Shown: piece after piece, positions 8,033 to 17,263 of the stretch
Layout: each line of letters begins with the position of its first letter
Position numbering within the stretch: the stretch's first letter is position 1
Source of the DNA: Candidatus Epulonipiscium sp.
GTDB lineage: Bacteria > Bacillota_A > Clostridia > Lachnospirales > Cellulosilyticaceae
Reading direction: 5' to 3'
Assembly: GCA_012841565.1 (NCBI GenBank)
Contig: DUUM01000053.1
Span: forward strand, 1 to 64,000
Length of the DNA stretch: 64,000 bases
Notes under the pieces: generated by a model
Seen by the model: only the letters and a program-made list of their open reading frames with translations
Told to the model about the DNA's origin: nothing
Databases searched by the model: none
Position numbers and translations under genes: made by a program

Positions 8033-8950
8033 CTAAGGGAGAATATTCCCAGCAGCTCTATAAATTTCATACCATTGCTCTCTTGTTAAAGTAACACTAG
8101 TAGCCTGGCAGATATCCTTTAACCTTTGTAAGTTAGAAGTTCCAACAATGGTTTGGATATTGGCAGGGTGTCTCATAATCCACGCGGTTGCAATAGCACT
8201 ATTGGTTACATTATATTCAGCAGCAATCTTATCAATGGCCCGATTTAGCTCGGGGAATTTATCATTATTTAAGAAAACCCCTTCGAAGAAACCATATTGA
8301 AAAGGAGACCAAGCTTGAATAGTAATATCATTGAGTCTGCAATAATCTAAAATACTGCCATCTCTGTCAATACCAGAGTCAACATTCATATTGACATTAA
8401 TTCCAGCATCAATCATACCTGAATGTGCAACACCAAACTGAAGTTGATTAGCAATCAGTTTTTGATTGACATATTTTTGTAATAGTTCTATTTGCATTGG
8501 GTTTTGGTTACTAACCCCAAAGTGACGAACTTTGCCGTTTTTATGCAAAGTATCAAAGGCACTAGCAACTTCCTCAGGCTCTACTAAGGCATCAGGTCTA
8601 TGAAGTAAGAGTACATCAAGATAGTCAGTGTCTAGCCTTTTTAAGATACTATCAACAGAAGTTAGTATATGTTCTTTAGAGAAATCAAAGAAACCATTTC
8701 TAATCCCACACTTTGATTGAATAACCATTTCATCTCTTAAAGATGGGGTGCTTTTTAAAGTATTTGAAAAGATTGTTTCTGACTTTCCTGCGCCGTATAT
8801 GTCAGCATGATCAAAAAAGTTAATGCCTTCATCTAGGGCAGTGCGTACTAGTATATCCGCATCCTTAGAGTCTAATTCTGAAATTCTCATACATCCTAAA
8901 GCAATTTGTGAAGCCGTTAAAGTACTGTTTCCAATCTTAATATTTGTCAT
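8033..8950 (-). CDS. Aldo/keto reductase
   Basis: A 305-residue NAD(P)H-dependent (alpha/beta)8 oxidoreductase of the YdhF-like group. The catalytic tetrad is seen as D47 and Y52 (FDHADIYG), K80 (QSKCGI) and H117 (LLHRPD). The C-terminal cofactor motif is IVGTSNLQRL. Two ATGs lie near the start; the second, at 8950, is six bases from AGGAGG, while the first is adjacent to it, so the second is preferred. The physiological substrate is unknown. Confidence 0.92.
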   Translation of the reverse strand: MTNIKIGNSTLTASQIALGCMRISELDSKDADILVRTALDEGINFFDHADIYGAGKSETIFSNTLKSTPSLRDEMVIQSKCGIRNGFFDFSKEHILTSVDSILKRLDTDYLDVLLLHRPDALVEPEEVASAFDTLHKNGKVRHFGVSNQNPMQIELLQKYVNQKLIANQLQFGVAHSGMIDAGINVNMNVDSGIDRDGSILDYCRLNDITIQAWSPFQYGFFEGVFLNNDKFPELNRAIDKIAAEYNVTNSAIATAWIMRHPANIQTIVGTSNLQRLKDICQATSVTLTREQWYEIYRAAGNILP

Positions 8951-9024
8951 ATGCATTCCTCCTATTTTTCTATTATATACTATTATGAGCCATTAAGTCA
9001 TATAGGAAGATTAAAATATTAAAG

Positions 9025-9053
9025 TAAGTCCTTAAATAAGGGCTTATTTTTTT
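9025..9053 (+). terminator. Terminator-like hairpin in a divergent promoter region
   Basis: TAAGTCCTT pairs with AAGGGCTTA (one wobble) and is followed by eight T. No gene upstream on this strand needs it, so it may be a remnant or a leader attenuator of the downstream c-di-GMP gene. Confidence 0.45.
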
Positions 9054-9131
9054 ATAATCTTGAAATTAAAAGGGTAACATGAGATAATATACTAATTATA
9101 TAAGTTGGAGAAGATAGAAAGGAATCATGTG

Positions 9132-11426
9132 ATGCTTAGTTTTAAAGAAAAGCAGTTACGGAGAGTAATTGAGATATCAGCCAATTTTATTGATTCCACA
9201 GCACAACAATTAAGTTGCCAAGAAGTTTCCGATTACATGCTGGAACTTTCACAAGCTAAGTATGTCTCTTTTAATATATATAATTTGAATAAAAAAGACT
9301 TTAAAACGGTGGCATTGTCTGGTATTCAAGAAAATATAAAAAAAGCAGTGGAAATATTAGGTTTTAAAATAGTAGGGAATAGTTGGAAGTGTGATCCTAT
9401 TAGAACGGCAATGATAAAAGGTGAAAGTGTTTTAGTATTTGAGGATCTTTGCACAGTATCGCGAAATGTATTACCATATAATAAAGTGAAAGTAATTGAA
9501 TCAATTTTCAAAACAGGTGAGGTTGTTATTGTTAACATTATAAAAGATAAAGAGGCTATAGGTGATTTTACACTTATAATGGATAAAAACAAATCATTTG
9601 ACAGTCATGATATTGTAAAGCTTTATGCTTCCCAAGTAGCATTACTAATAGCTAAGATAAGGGCTACAAAAGAGTATGAGAAAGGCAAGGGGCGTCTTGA
9701 AAGTATAATTGAAGCCACCAATGTTGGAACGTGGGAGTGGAATGTGCAAACAGGGGAAAGTGTATTTAATGAACGTTGGGCCCAAATAATAGGGTATACA
9801 CTGGAAGAACTTGCACCCATTAATTTAAAAAAGTGGCATAATCTCTTAAGTCCAAATGATAAAAGTGAAATAGAAAAGAGATTAAAGGATGTTTTTAGTA
9901 AAAAGGAAACATATTATTCTGTTAAGTATCGTATGAAGCATAAAAAAGGGCATTGGGTGTCTATACTAGATCAGGGTAAGGTCGTTTCCTGGACAAAAGA
10001 TGATAAGCCTCTTATAATGCTAGGTACTCATTTAGATATAACCGAAAGTGAAAGACTAAAAGAGGAGTATGAAAGATTTTTTGCCATAAGTACAGATCTT
10101 TTTTGTATTGCAGATATAGAAGGGAATCTTATTCATGTTAATAACTCATGGGAAAGGCTCTTAGGATACTCGCCTGATTACTTAAAGTCTCAAAATTTCC
10201 TTAGTTTTGTACATGCAGAGGACATTAGGAAGACAAAAGAAGCCATGGAGAAACTTGAATTAAAGGAAAAAATATTTAGCTTTGTGAATAGATATAGATA
10301 TTGTGATGGTAGTTATCGCTATATTGAATGGATCTCCCAAGCCTATGATAATTTAATCTATGGATCAGGTAGAGATATTACCGAAAGCTATGAAAAACAG
10401 CAACAAGTGGAATTTTTAAGTTTTCGCGATTATCTCACGGGTCTATATAATAGACGGTATATGGAAGATGCTATTAAACGACTTGATACTTGGCGGAACT
10501 TGCCACTTACCCTTATGGTGGTGGATATTAAGGGCCTTAAACTTACCAATGATGCCTTTGGTCATGAAATGGGAGATAAGTTAATTAAAGTAGCTGTAAA
10601 GAGTATGAAAAAGGCATGCCGATCTGATGATGTTATTGGCAGGGTAGGTGGAGATGAGTTTCTAGTATTACTCCCTAATACTAATTATTCCCAGGCAAAG
10701 AATATTAAGGAAAGAATGATGAAGAAAGCAAGTAATATGACAGAGGATTCCTTAATTGTATCTTTTGCAATAGGATATGCTGTAAAAACAATGCCATCAC
10801 AAAGCATTATAGAAATAGAAAAAACAGCAGATAAGAATATGTACCGTCATAAGGCCAAATATGGCAAGCTTATGCGTAATAAAACAGTAGAATCAGTTCT
10901 CGCCACTGTTTTTAGTAATGATTATAAAGAACAAATTCACGCAGAGGGCGTATCCTTCTATTGTGAGCAGATTGCCCGGGCTATGGGCTTATCTCCTAAT
11001 GATATTGGGGATGCTAAAATGGCTGGTATCTTACACGATATCGGTAAGATTACGATTCCATTAGAGATTTCTAATAAGCTAGGCAAATTAAAGCAAGATG
11101 AATGGGAAGAAGTAAAAAGGCATCCTATAACAGGTTATAATATTCTTAAGGGAGTAGATGAATACGCTCATTTAGCAGAAGGGGTGCTATACCATCATGA
11201 AAGACCAGATGGGAGAGGATATCCGCAAGGTCTAGGCGAAGCCCAAATTCCGCTGCTATCGAAAATTATTGCAGTAGCTGATGCTTATGAGGCGATGACC
11301 TCTAATCGTCTTTATAAAAAAGCAAAAACTCAAGATGAAGCAATAATAGAACTTAAAAAGCACTCAGGAACTCAATTTGATTCTGAAATTATAGAAGTTT
11401 TTATAGATAAGGTAGTTAATCAATAA
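9132..11426 (+). CDS. GAF-PAS-PAS-GGDEF-HD-GYP c-di-GMP signalling protein
   Basis: A cytoplasmic protein of about 764 residues with no membrane segments. A GAF-like domain occupies about residues 40-185, followed by two PAS domains (LESIIEATNVGTWEWN and RFFAISTDLFCIAD mark their starts). The diguanylate cyclase domain has an intact GGDEF (RVGGDEFLVLL), and the HD-GYP phosphodiesterase domain has HDIGK, HPITGYNIL and HHERPDGRGYP. Both catalytic signatures are intact, so it could make and degrade c-di-GMP in response to a bound ligand. GAAAGGA supports ATG 9132 (or the GTG just before it). Confidence 0.92.
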   Translation: MLSFKEKQLRRVIEISANFIDSTAQQLSCQEVSDYMLELSQAKYVSFNIYNLNKKDFKTVALSGIQENIKKAVEILGFKIVGNSWKCDPIRTAMIKGESVLVFEDLCTVSRNVLPYNKVKVIESIFKTGEVVIVNIIKDKEAIGDFTLIMDKNKSFDSHDIVKLYASQVALLIAKIRATKEYEKGKGRLESIIEATNVGTWEWNVQTGESVFNERWAQIIGYTLEELAPINLKKWHNLLSPNDKSEIEKRLKDVFSKKETYYSVKYRMKHKKGHWVSILDQGKVVSWTKDDKPLIMLGTHLDITESERLKEEYERFFAISTDLFCIADIEGNLIHVNNSWERLLGYSPDYLKSQNFLSFVHAEDIRKTKEAMEKLELKEKIFSFVNRYRYCDGSYRYIEWISQAYDNLIYGSGRDITESYEKQQQVEFLSFRDYLTGLYNRRYMEDAIKRLDTWRNLPLTLMVVDIKGLKLTNDAFGHEMGDKLIKVAVKSMKKACRSDDVIGRVGGDEFLVLLPNTNYSQAKNIKERMMKKASNMTEDSLIVSFAIGYAVKTMPSQSIIEIEKTADKNMYRHKAKYGKLMRNKTVESVLATVFSNDYKEQIHAEGVSFYCEQIARAMGLSPNDIGDAKMAGILHDIGKITIPLEISNKLGKLKQDEWEEVKRHPITGYNILKGVDEYAHLAEGVLYHHERPDGRGYPQGLGEAQIPLLSKIIAVADAYEAMTSNRLYKKAKTQDEAIIELKKHSGTQFDSEIIEVFIDKVVNQ

Positions 11427-11475
11427 AAAATAAAATAAAGGGTATAATGAAGAATCATTATATATGGTGAAAATT

Positions 11476-12966
11476 ATGTCAGCAACGATTTGGGCTCTAA
11501 TCCCTCCTATTGTAGCAATTGCACTTGCTTTAATAACGAAGGAAGTGTATATCTCTCTGTTAGTAGGAATTTTAGCAGGCGCCTTATTATTTACAGGATT
11601 TAATCCACTACTTGCAGTGGAAGAGACCATTAATATTATGCAAAACAAGATGAGTGACAATATTAGTATTCTGATATTTTTAGCCTTTCTTGGCATATTG
11701 GTTACGTTAATTACAAAATCAGGTGCTTCTAAAGCATATGGAGACTGGGCTTCTAAAAAGATCAAAAGTGAAAGAGGGGCATTGCTTGCAACTTCATTTT
11801 TAGGAATGCTAATATTTATAGATGATTATTTTAATTGTCTTACAGTTGGCACTGTAATGAGGCCTGTTACAGATAAATATAAAGTTTCAAGGGCCAAATT
11901 GGCCTATGTAATAGATTCAACGGCAGCACCAGTGTGCATTATTGCTCCTATTTCTAGTTGGGCAGCAGCGGTTGGGTCATCTCTGCCAGAAAACTCAGGT
12001 ATTGATGGATTCACATTATTTATTAGGACAATTCCTTTTAATTTATATGCTATTCTTGCGCTTGTTTTTATGTTGTATATTATTTATATGGGAATTGACT
12101 TTGGCCCTATGAAAAAACATAATATCTCCCTTGAACAAGGGGCAGTAGAAAAAACAAATGAAGACTCAGACATAGAGATTACTGGTAATGGGAAAGTAAT
12201 GGATTTAATTCTTCCAATTATAGTTTTGATCATACTGTGTGTTGGTGCTATGCTTTATACAGGTGGAATTTTAGAGGGGCAAAGCATTTCAGAGGCATTT
12301 GCAAACTGTGACTCTGCTTTTAGTCTTGTGCTAGGTTCATTCCTTACCCTAATTATTACTTTTGTTTTGTATTTAACTAGAAAAGTTATTAGTTTTAAAG
12401 AGTTTTGTGATAGTTTTGGCCAAGGGGTCAAATCTATGGTACCTGCTATTATGATTTTAAGTCTTGCGTGGACATTATCAGGTATATGTAGCGCCGACTA
12501 CTTAAATATTGGTGGGTATGTTGGCGGGGTTATAGGGGAAAATATGCTCATTGCGTCTCTATTACCGGCTATTTTATTTGTTATTGCAGCAGGACTAGCT
12601 TTCTCAACAGGAACCTCATGGGGGACTTTCGGAATCCTAATACCGATTGCAATTTCAGTTGTAGGAGTAGGGGATATTAATCTAATAGCCATTAATGTTG
12701 CGGCAATATTAGCAGGAGCTGTATGCGGAGATCATATCTCACCTATTTCAGATACAACCATACTAGCATCTGCAGGGGCTCAGTGTGATCACATTACTCA
12801 CGTATCAACTCAAATACCATATGCTCTCGTAGTAGCAGGATGTTCCCTTGTAGGATTTTTGATAAGCGGTATAACCCAAAATGGGTGGTTGGGACTGGGG
12901 GCTAGTTTAATCGTAATGGCTATTGTTTTATGGGTTATTACGATTAAGGAAAAAAGAACTGCTTAA
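11476..12966 (+). CDS. nhaC: NhaC-family Na+/H+ antiporter
   Basis: About 496 residues with 12 or so membrane segments. The NhaC/ArsB-like signature region is visible in FIDDYFNCLTVGTVMRPVTDKYKVSRAKLAYVIDSTAAPVC and later in FSTGTSWGTFGILIPIA and AVCGDHISPISDTTILASAGA. The start is taken as ATG 11476 because GGTGA precedes it; an ATG 12 bases upstream is also possible. It exchanges Na+ or another cation/metabolite for protons; NhaC relatives also include malate/lactate exchangers, so the substrate is not certain. Confidence 0.88.
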   Translation: MSATIWALIPPIVAIALALITKEVYISLLVGILAGALLFTGFNPLLAVEETINIMQNKMSDNISILIFLAFLGILVTLITKSGASKAYGDWASKKIKSERGALLATSFLGMLIFIDDYFNCLTVGTVMRPVTDKYKVSRAKLAYVIDSTAAPVCIIAPISSWAAAVGSSLPENSGIDGFTLFIRTIPFNLYAILALVFMLYIIYMGIDFGPMKKHNISLEQGAVEKTNEDSDIEITGNGKVMDLILPIIVLIILCVGAMLYTGGILEGQSISEAFANCDSAFSLVLGSFLTLIITFVLYLTRKVISFKEFCDSFGQGVKSMVPAIMILSLAWTLSGICSADYLNIGGYVGGVIGENMLIASLLPAILFVIAAGLAFSTGTSWGTFGILIPIAISVVGVGDINLIAINVAAILAGAVCGDHISPISDTTILASAGAQCDHITHVSTQIPYALVVAGCSLVGFLISGITQNGWLGLGASLIVMAIVLWVITIKEKRTA

Positions 12967-12972
12967 TGCCTG

Positions 12973-13003
12973 TTGACATTGACCTTAGGTAAGGGTGTAT
13001 GGT
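12973..13003 (+). promoter_or_regulatory. MerR-type promoter with 19-bp spacer and dyad operator
   Basis: TTGACA (12973-12978) and TATGGT (12998-13003) are separated by 19 bases. The spacer holds the dyad ACCTTAGGTAAGGGT. An over-long spacer carrying a dyad is the hallmark of promoters twisted open by MerR-family activators, so the adjacent regulator probably controls itself here. Confidence 0.8.
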
Positions 13004-13025
13004 AAGAGTGTAAGGAGATGATCAG

Positions 13026-13787
13026 ATGGAATATACAGTTCAAAAGCTAGCCAATCTAGCAGGTATTAGTAGCAGAACACTTAGGTATTATGATAAAGTA
13101 GAAATTCTTAAGCCGGCAAGAATTAATTCGTCAGGATACCGAATATATGGTCAAAAAGAAATTGATCAGCTGCAGCAAATATTATTTTACAAAGAACTAG
13201 GTGTCAGTTTAGAGGGGATAAAGGATATCATAACAGCCCATGATTTTGATCGTAAAGCTGCCCTAATAGAGCACCGTGAAAACCTCCTTGCAAAACGAGT
13301 GCAGTTAGATAGATTATTATCTAACGTGGATAAAACCATAGCAGAAACAGAAGGAGGTATTACGATGGCAAATCAAGAAAGATTTGATGGATTCAAACAG
13401 GAACTAATAAGTAATAACGAAAAGAAATATGGTAAAGAAATCAGAGAGAAATATGGCGATAAGCAGATAGATCAATCAAATAAAGTCATAAGGGGTCTAA
13501 CTAAGCAACAATACAATGAGCTCAAAAAGCTTGGTGCAGATATTATTATTAAGCTGAAAGAAGCATTTTCAACAGGTGACCCAGCAGGGGAACTAGGGCA
13601 ACAAGTCGCTAAACTTCATAAAGAATGGTTAGGATATTCATGGCCGTCTTACACGAAAGAGGCTCATGCAGGACTTGCTCAAATGTATGTAGACGATGAA
13701 AGATTTACAGCTTATTATGATAAAGATCAGCCAGGTTTGGCAGCATTTTTAAGAGATACAATTTTTATTTATACAGAGACCAAATAA
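13026..13787 (+). CDS. MerR-family regulator with TipAS ligand-binding domain
   Basis: 253 residues. The N-terminal MerR helix-turn-helix is clear (YTVQKLANLAGISSRTLRYYDK), followed by a dimerisation helix at about residues 80-110. The C-terminal TipAS-like domain (about 120-250) contains WLGYSWPSYTKEAHAGLAQMYVDDERFTAYYD and binds thiopeptide-like or other hydrophobic ligands in characterised relatives. A TTG- or GTG-independent TipAS short form might start at the internal ATG at 13365, preceded by GGAGG, as in TipAL/TipAS. The promoter upstream fits autoregulation. Confidence 0.92.
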   Translation: MEYTVQKLANLAGISSRTLRYYDKVEILKPARINSSGYRIYGQKEIDQLQQILFYKELGVSLEGIKDIITAHDFDRKAALIEHRENLLAKRVQLDRLLSNVDKTIAETEGGITMANQERFDGFKQELISNNEKKYGKEIREKYGDKQIDQSNKVIRGLTKQQYNELKKLGADIIIKLKEAFSTGDPAGELGQQVAKLHKEWLGYSWPSYTKEAHAGLAQMYVDDERFTAYYDKDQPGLAAFLRDTIFIYTETK

Positions 13788-13803
13788 AAGAAATATTATT
13801 ATT

Positions 13804-13833
13804 AAAACGATTGGATAAAACCAGTCGTTTTTT
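13804..13833 (+). terminator. Terminator after the MerR/TipAS gene
   Basis: AAAACGATTGG pairs with CCAGTCGTTTT (one wobble) followed by a run of T. Confidence 0.82.
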
Positions 13834-13925
13834 AATTACAATTTAATTTAGAATAATGAATTTTATATAAATAACATGTATAATGAAAAGATACAATGTG
13901 ACAAATAAGAAATAGGAAGTGGATT

Positions 13926-14765
13926 ATGTTTATAAAATATAAAAAAATTATAATGGTTTTTACTGTTGCAATCATAGTTTTATTTTGTATCAATCAGAAT
14001 AATTCAATAACCATAACAAAAATTGATTATGAAAACAATAAAATTCCACAAGAATTTGAAGGATACACCATTGTGCATATTTCGGATTTGCATAATAAAG
14101 CCTTTGGAAAAAAGCAAGAACGTTTATTAAAGAAAATTAGGCGTAGTTCTCCTGATATTATTGTGATTACGGGTGACCTAATTGATAGGAGAAATTATGA
14201 CCTTGATACTGCAATGATATTTGCAAAAGGAGCGATTGAGATTGCACCCGTGTACTATGTTTCAGGCAATCATGAGGCTTGGTCTGGGGATTATGAGAAT
14301 ATTAGTAAACAATTACGAAATGTAGGTGTTCATGTACTAGATGATACTAAAGCTGAAATTGTAAAGGGCAAAGGAACCCTAGAGATTTTAGGTTTATCAG
14401 ACCCGGATTTTTTAACGTCTAGTTATATAGACGGTACTAATTTATCTCATTTAAAAGAGACCCTTATCAACTTAGGAGATGATTCGGTTTTTCAAATTTT
14501 ACTTTCTCATAGGCCTGAGCTTTTTGATTTATATGCTGGAGAAAATATGGATCTTATTTTTTCAGGACATGCACATGGTGGGCAAGTTAGGTTGCCTTTT
14601 GTGGGAGGACTAGTGGCGCCAGATCAAGGCTTGTTTCCTAAATATACAAGTGGTTCTTACATCCAAAAAAAATCTACTCTTATTGTTAGTAGAGGTCTTG
14701 GTAATAGCATCATTCCATTGCGTCTATTTAATAGACCAGAAATTATAGTTGTTACCCTTAAATAA
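13926..14765 (+). CDS. Membrane-anchored metallophosphoesterase (YkuE/YaeI type)
   Basis: 279 residues with an N-terminal membrane segment (about residues 8-24) and an extracytoplasmic calcineurin-like phosphoesterase domain. Metal-binding motifs appear in order: ISDLHN, TGDLIDRR, SGNHEAW, LSHRPE and GHAHGGQVR. This layout matches YkuE/YaeI proteins, which act on lipid-like substrates at the membrane. GGAAG precedes the ATG. The exact substrate is unknown. Confidence 0.88.
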   Translation: MFIKYKKIIMVFTVAIIVLFCINQNNSITITKIDYENNKIPQEFEGYTIVHISDLHNKAFGKKQERLLKKIRRSSPDIIVITGDLIDRRNYDLDTAMIFAKGAIEIAPVYYVSGNHEAWSGDYENISKQLRNVGVHVLDDTKAEIVKGKGTLEILGLSDPDFLTSSYIDGTNLSHLKETLINLGDDSVFQILLSHRPELFDLYAGENMDLIFSGHAHGGQVRLPFVGGLVAPDQGLFPKYTSGSYIQKKSTLIVSRGLGNSIIPLRLFNRPEIIVVTLK

Positions 14766-14803
14766 GGCGTATGATAACCACTTAGTGGCTATCATACGCC
14801 TTT
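14764..14803. terminator. Bidirectional terminator between convergent genes
   Basis: AAGGCGTATGATA pairs perfectly with TATCATACGCCTT. The minus-strand stop codon of the tocopherol-cyclase-like gene lies within the hairpin. It serves both convergent genes. Confidence 0.88.
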
Positions 14804-15678
14804 ACATATTCAAAGCTAGCGTAAGGACTATGTTTGGTAAAAAGCTTAGTCTTTCCAGTGAAAAATTCAAAAGTGGCAGGACAAGAAGGTCTCTCGTGGA
14901 TAATTCTGCTCATATGGCCAAGATCGGGTGCTTTTAAGGGGTATCCATATCCTTTAGGGACTGTTATCCTTAAAGAGTAACAGCCTCTTTTAAGGAGCAG
15001 CTGTCCTTCATTAGCATATAAAATTTTGCCGCCATTATAAGTGGCAAAGCGGTATTCTTTGCCTTTATAATAAACAATAGCAATCAGTCCGCGAAAACTA
15101 AAGCCATAAGAAGGAATATGAGCAATGGAAAGAACAATTGAGGTTTTATCCTTAAAGTCGTTACATTGTATCCAAGTATAAGAATTAGGGAATGAGCTAC
15201 CCCAATCTTTTTCTATATAGCCATTTCCCATATGGAAATTAATCGTTTCATTATTGATCTTAAGGTAGCCATGGGTAGAATGCCCCATGCTAATAATTCC
15301 GTGATTACATTCCATATTAGGAATAAGAGAAAAGGGCCCCATAATATCGTATTTGATGGGTGTAAAGGGACCATAACTTATTTTACCTTGAATATTTATT
15401 TTAGGGGTTGTAATAGAAACGGAAATTCCCTTTTTAGAAAATATATTATTCCCTATTTTAATATACAAGGAGTTCTTTGCTGCGTAAAACTGGCTAAAAG
15501 GATATTTAATAAAGTAAGATTGATCATTGGTGATTATTTGAATAAATGCAAAAGGCCGTCCGTTTTTAGGAATATGAACCCCTGGGATAAAAGAAATTGT
15601 TTTATCAAAAGATTGATGTTTAAAATACCATCCTTCAAAAAAGCCATTGGCATTTTGCTTAATATGATGGTTTCTCAT
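14782..15678 (-). CDS. Tocopherol-cyclase-like (lipocalin-type) protein
   Basis: 298 residues resembling the tocopherol cyclase family, a beta-barrel group also related to carotenoid hydratases. Recognisable blocks are FFEGWYFKHQS at the N-terminus, ISFIPGVH and YIEKDWGSSFPNSYTWIQ in the middle. No signal peptide is evident. A bacterium of this kind does not make tocopherol, so the natural substrate is unknown; other hydrophobic isoprenoids are possible. The gene overlaps the upstream oxidoreductase gene by 20 bases, so the two are one operon. Confidence 0.8.
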   Translation of the reverse strand: MRNHHIKQNANGFFEGWYFKHQSFDKTISFIPGVHIPKNGRPFAFIQIITNDQSYFIKYPFSQFYAAKNSLYIKIGNNIFSKKGISVSITTPKINIQGKISYGPFTPIKYDIMGPFSLIPNMECNHGIISMGHSTHGYLKINNETINFHMGNGYIEKDWGSSFPNSYTWIQCNDFKDKTSIVLSIAHIPSYGFSFRGLIAIVYYKGKEYRFATYNGGKILYANEGQLLLKRGCYSLRITVPKGYGYPLKAPDLGHMSRIIHERPSCPATFEFFTGKTKLFTKHSPYASFEYVKAYDSH

Positions 15679-17119
15679 GATCTAGTCCTTTCTGGGAGGG
15701 ATTGTTTAGGATAGAGCCTTCATAGTCAAACCTAGAACCGTGACAAGGACAATCCCAGGAAAAATCATCAGGATTCCAAGCTAGCTGACAGCCTAAATGA
15801 GGGCACTTTGTAGAGACGATATAAATATCATCTGAAGTTTTTTTGTAGACGCCTATTTTTTCTCCCTTATAATCTATAATACCGCCATGTCCTACTTCCA
15901 CATCTTCAAGCTCGGCAGATGGAATATAAAGATTTTGTTTAATAAGACCGGATACAGTTTCAGCCCCATCAATAGTAAACTTTTTGGCTGAGGCCATTAG
16001 GTTGCTTCTTTGAGGACTAAAAACTTCTTGACAATCATTAACCTTACCTAGGATCATATCGGTTAGAATCATAGCAGAAGCCATAGAAGAGGTCATTCCC
16101 CATTTGTTGAAACCAGTTGCCACATAAAGATGATCTGTGCTTGTAGAATATTCCCCAATATAAGGGATTCCATCATGGGTCATACAATCTTGCGTTGCCC
16201 AGGAACAAATCTGCTGACTTTTAGGATAGAATTCAAGAGCTTTGCTACTTAGCTTAGTATAGTTACCACCTTTTTCATTTTCACCAGTACGGTGACCACA
16301 TCCACCAAAAACAATCATATCTTTATATGTTCTAAAGGAATAACTAATGTCATCAATACCTAGATAAGCACCATCTAAGGTGCCAGCGTTTTTGAGTGCT
16401 GTATCATAGGAACGTTCTTGGTGCATCCTAGCAAAATAATATCCAGGAGCATTAATAAAGGGGAAATGAGTGGTAATGATGATGTTATCTGCAGTAATTT
16501 TTCCACCTGTGGTTAAAACTGTATGATCTTTGACTTCAAGGGCTTTGGTATTTTCATAAATGGAAAGATTAAGGGCAATAGAACTTAAAAAAGCTAAAGG
16601 ATTAAACTGAGCTTGTTCATCCATTTTTAACGCTAATTTAACTTCAAATGGTAGGGTCGTATGAGTGGTTAAGCTTCCTCTTAGTCCTAAGGATTCCATT
16701 GCAGAAAATTCTAGATTCAAATCATCATTATCTTCGGTTGTATATAGATAGGTTGGGGTTGTTTTGAAATTACAATTAATTTGGTTATCTTTAATGATTG
16801 TACGGTACATATTCAAGGCATCTGAATTTGCCTTGGCATATTGGACAGCTTTGTCTATGCCGAATTGATTGATGATTTTGTAGTAAATAAGACCGTGTTG
16901 GCAAGTGACTTTAGCAGAGGTATAGGGTGTGACACCAGAAGCAATGGTATTAGATTCAATTAAAATACAGTCTACCCCTTGTTTGGTAAGTAAATAAGCT
17001 GTTAATATACCAGTAATTCCAGCGCCGATTACACAAACATCGGTTTCAATATCTGATTTAAGAGAATTAAATCTTGGTAATTGACTATCTAAAGACCATA
17101 TTGATTTCAAATTAAACAC
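15659..17119 (-). CDS. FAD-dependent oxidoreductase with C-terminal Rieske domain
   Basis: 486 residues. The N-terminal FAD-binding Rossmann motif is CVIGAGITGILTAYLLTKQG, with an amine-oxidase (DAO)-type fold through about residue 380. The C-terminal Rieske [2Fe-2S] domain has CPHLGC and CPCHGSRFD, giving two Cys-His pairs. Such fusions transfer electrons from FAD to the Rieske cluster; the substrate is unknown. The end is slightly short and lacks a full final strand. It is cotranscribed with the tocopherol-cyclase-like gene. Confidence 0.88.
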   Translation of the reverse strand: MFNLKSIWSLDSQLPRFNSLKSDIETDVCVIGAGITGILTAYLLTKQGVDCILIESNTIASGVTPYTSAKVTCQHGLIYYKIINQFGIDKAVQYAKANSDALNMYRTIIKDNQINCNFKTTPTYLYTTEDNDDLNLEFSAMESLGLRGSLTTHTTLPFEVKLALKMDEQAQFNPLAFLSSIALNLSIYENTKALEVKDHTVLTTGGKITADNIIITTHFPFINAPGYYFARMHQERSYDTALKNAGTLDGAYLGIDDISYSFRTYKDMIVFGGCGHRTGENEKGGNYTKLSSKALEFYPKSQQICSWATQDCMTHDGIPYIGEYSTSTDHLYVATGFNKWGMTSSMASAMILTDMILGKVNDCQEVFSPQRSNLMASAKKFTIDGAETVSGLIKQNLYIPSAELEDVEVGHGGIIDYKGEKIGVYKKTSDDIYIVSTKCPHLGCQLAWNPDDFSWDCPCHGSRFDYEGSILNNPSQKGLDHEKPSY

Positions 17120-17263
17120 TCCTTTTGAATCATTATTACCTGTTGGGTCAATTTATATACCAAAGAAAATGAATACAATAGAAGGAATAGAATAGGTAGA
17201 GGTGTTATGATACAATATAAACAGACTAATTACTTATAGTGATTTAAAAAGGAGCAGAAAAAT

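Noticed and set aside
14749..14937. 62-residue plus-strand frame after the phosphoesterase
   Set aside because: It is antisense to the tocopherol-cyclase-like gene and starts within a terminator hairpin.
15232..15714. 160-residue plus-strand frame antisense to the tocopherol-cyclase-like gene
   Set aside because: The minus strand has the family-like protein; this frame lacks a ribosome binding site and any motif.
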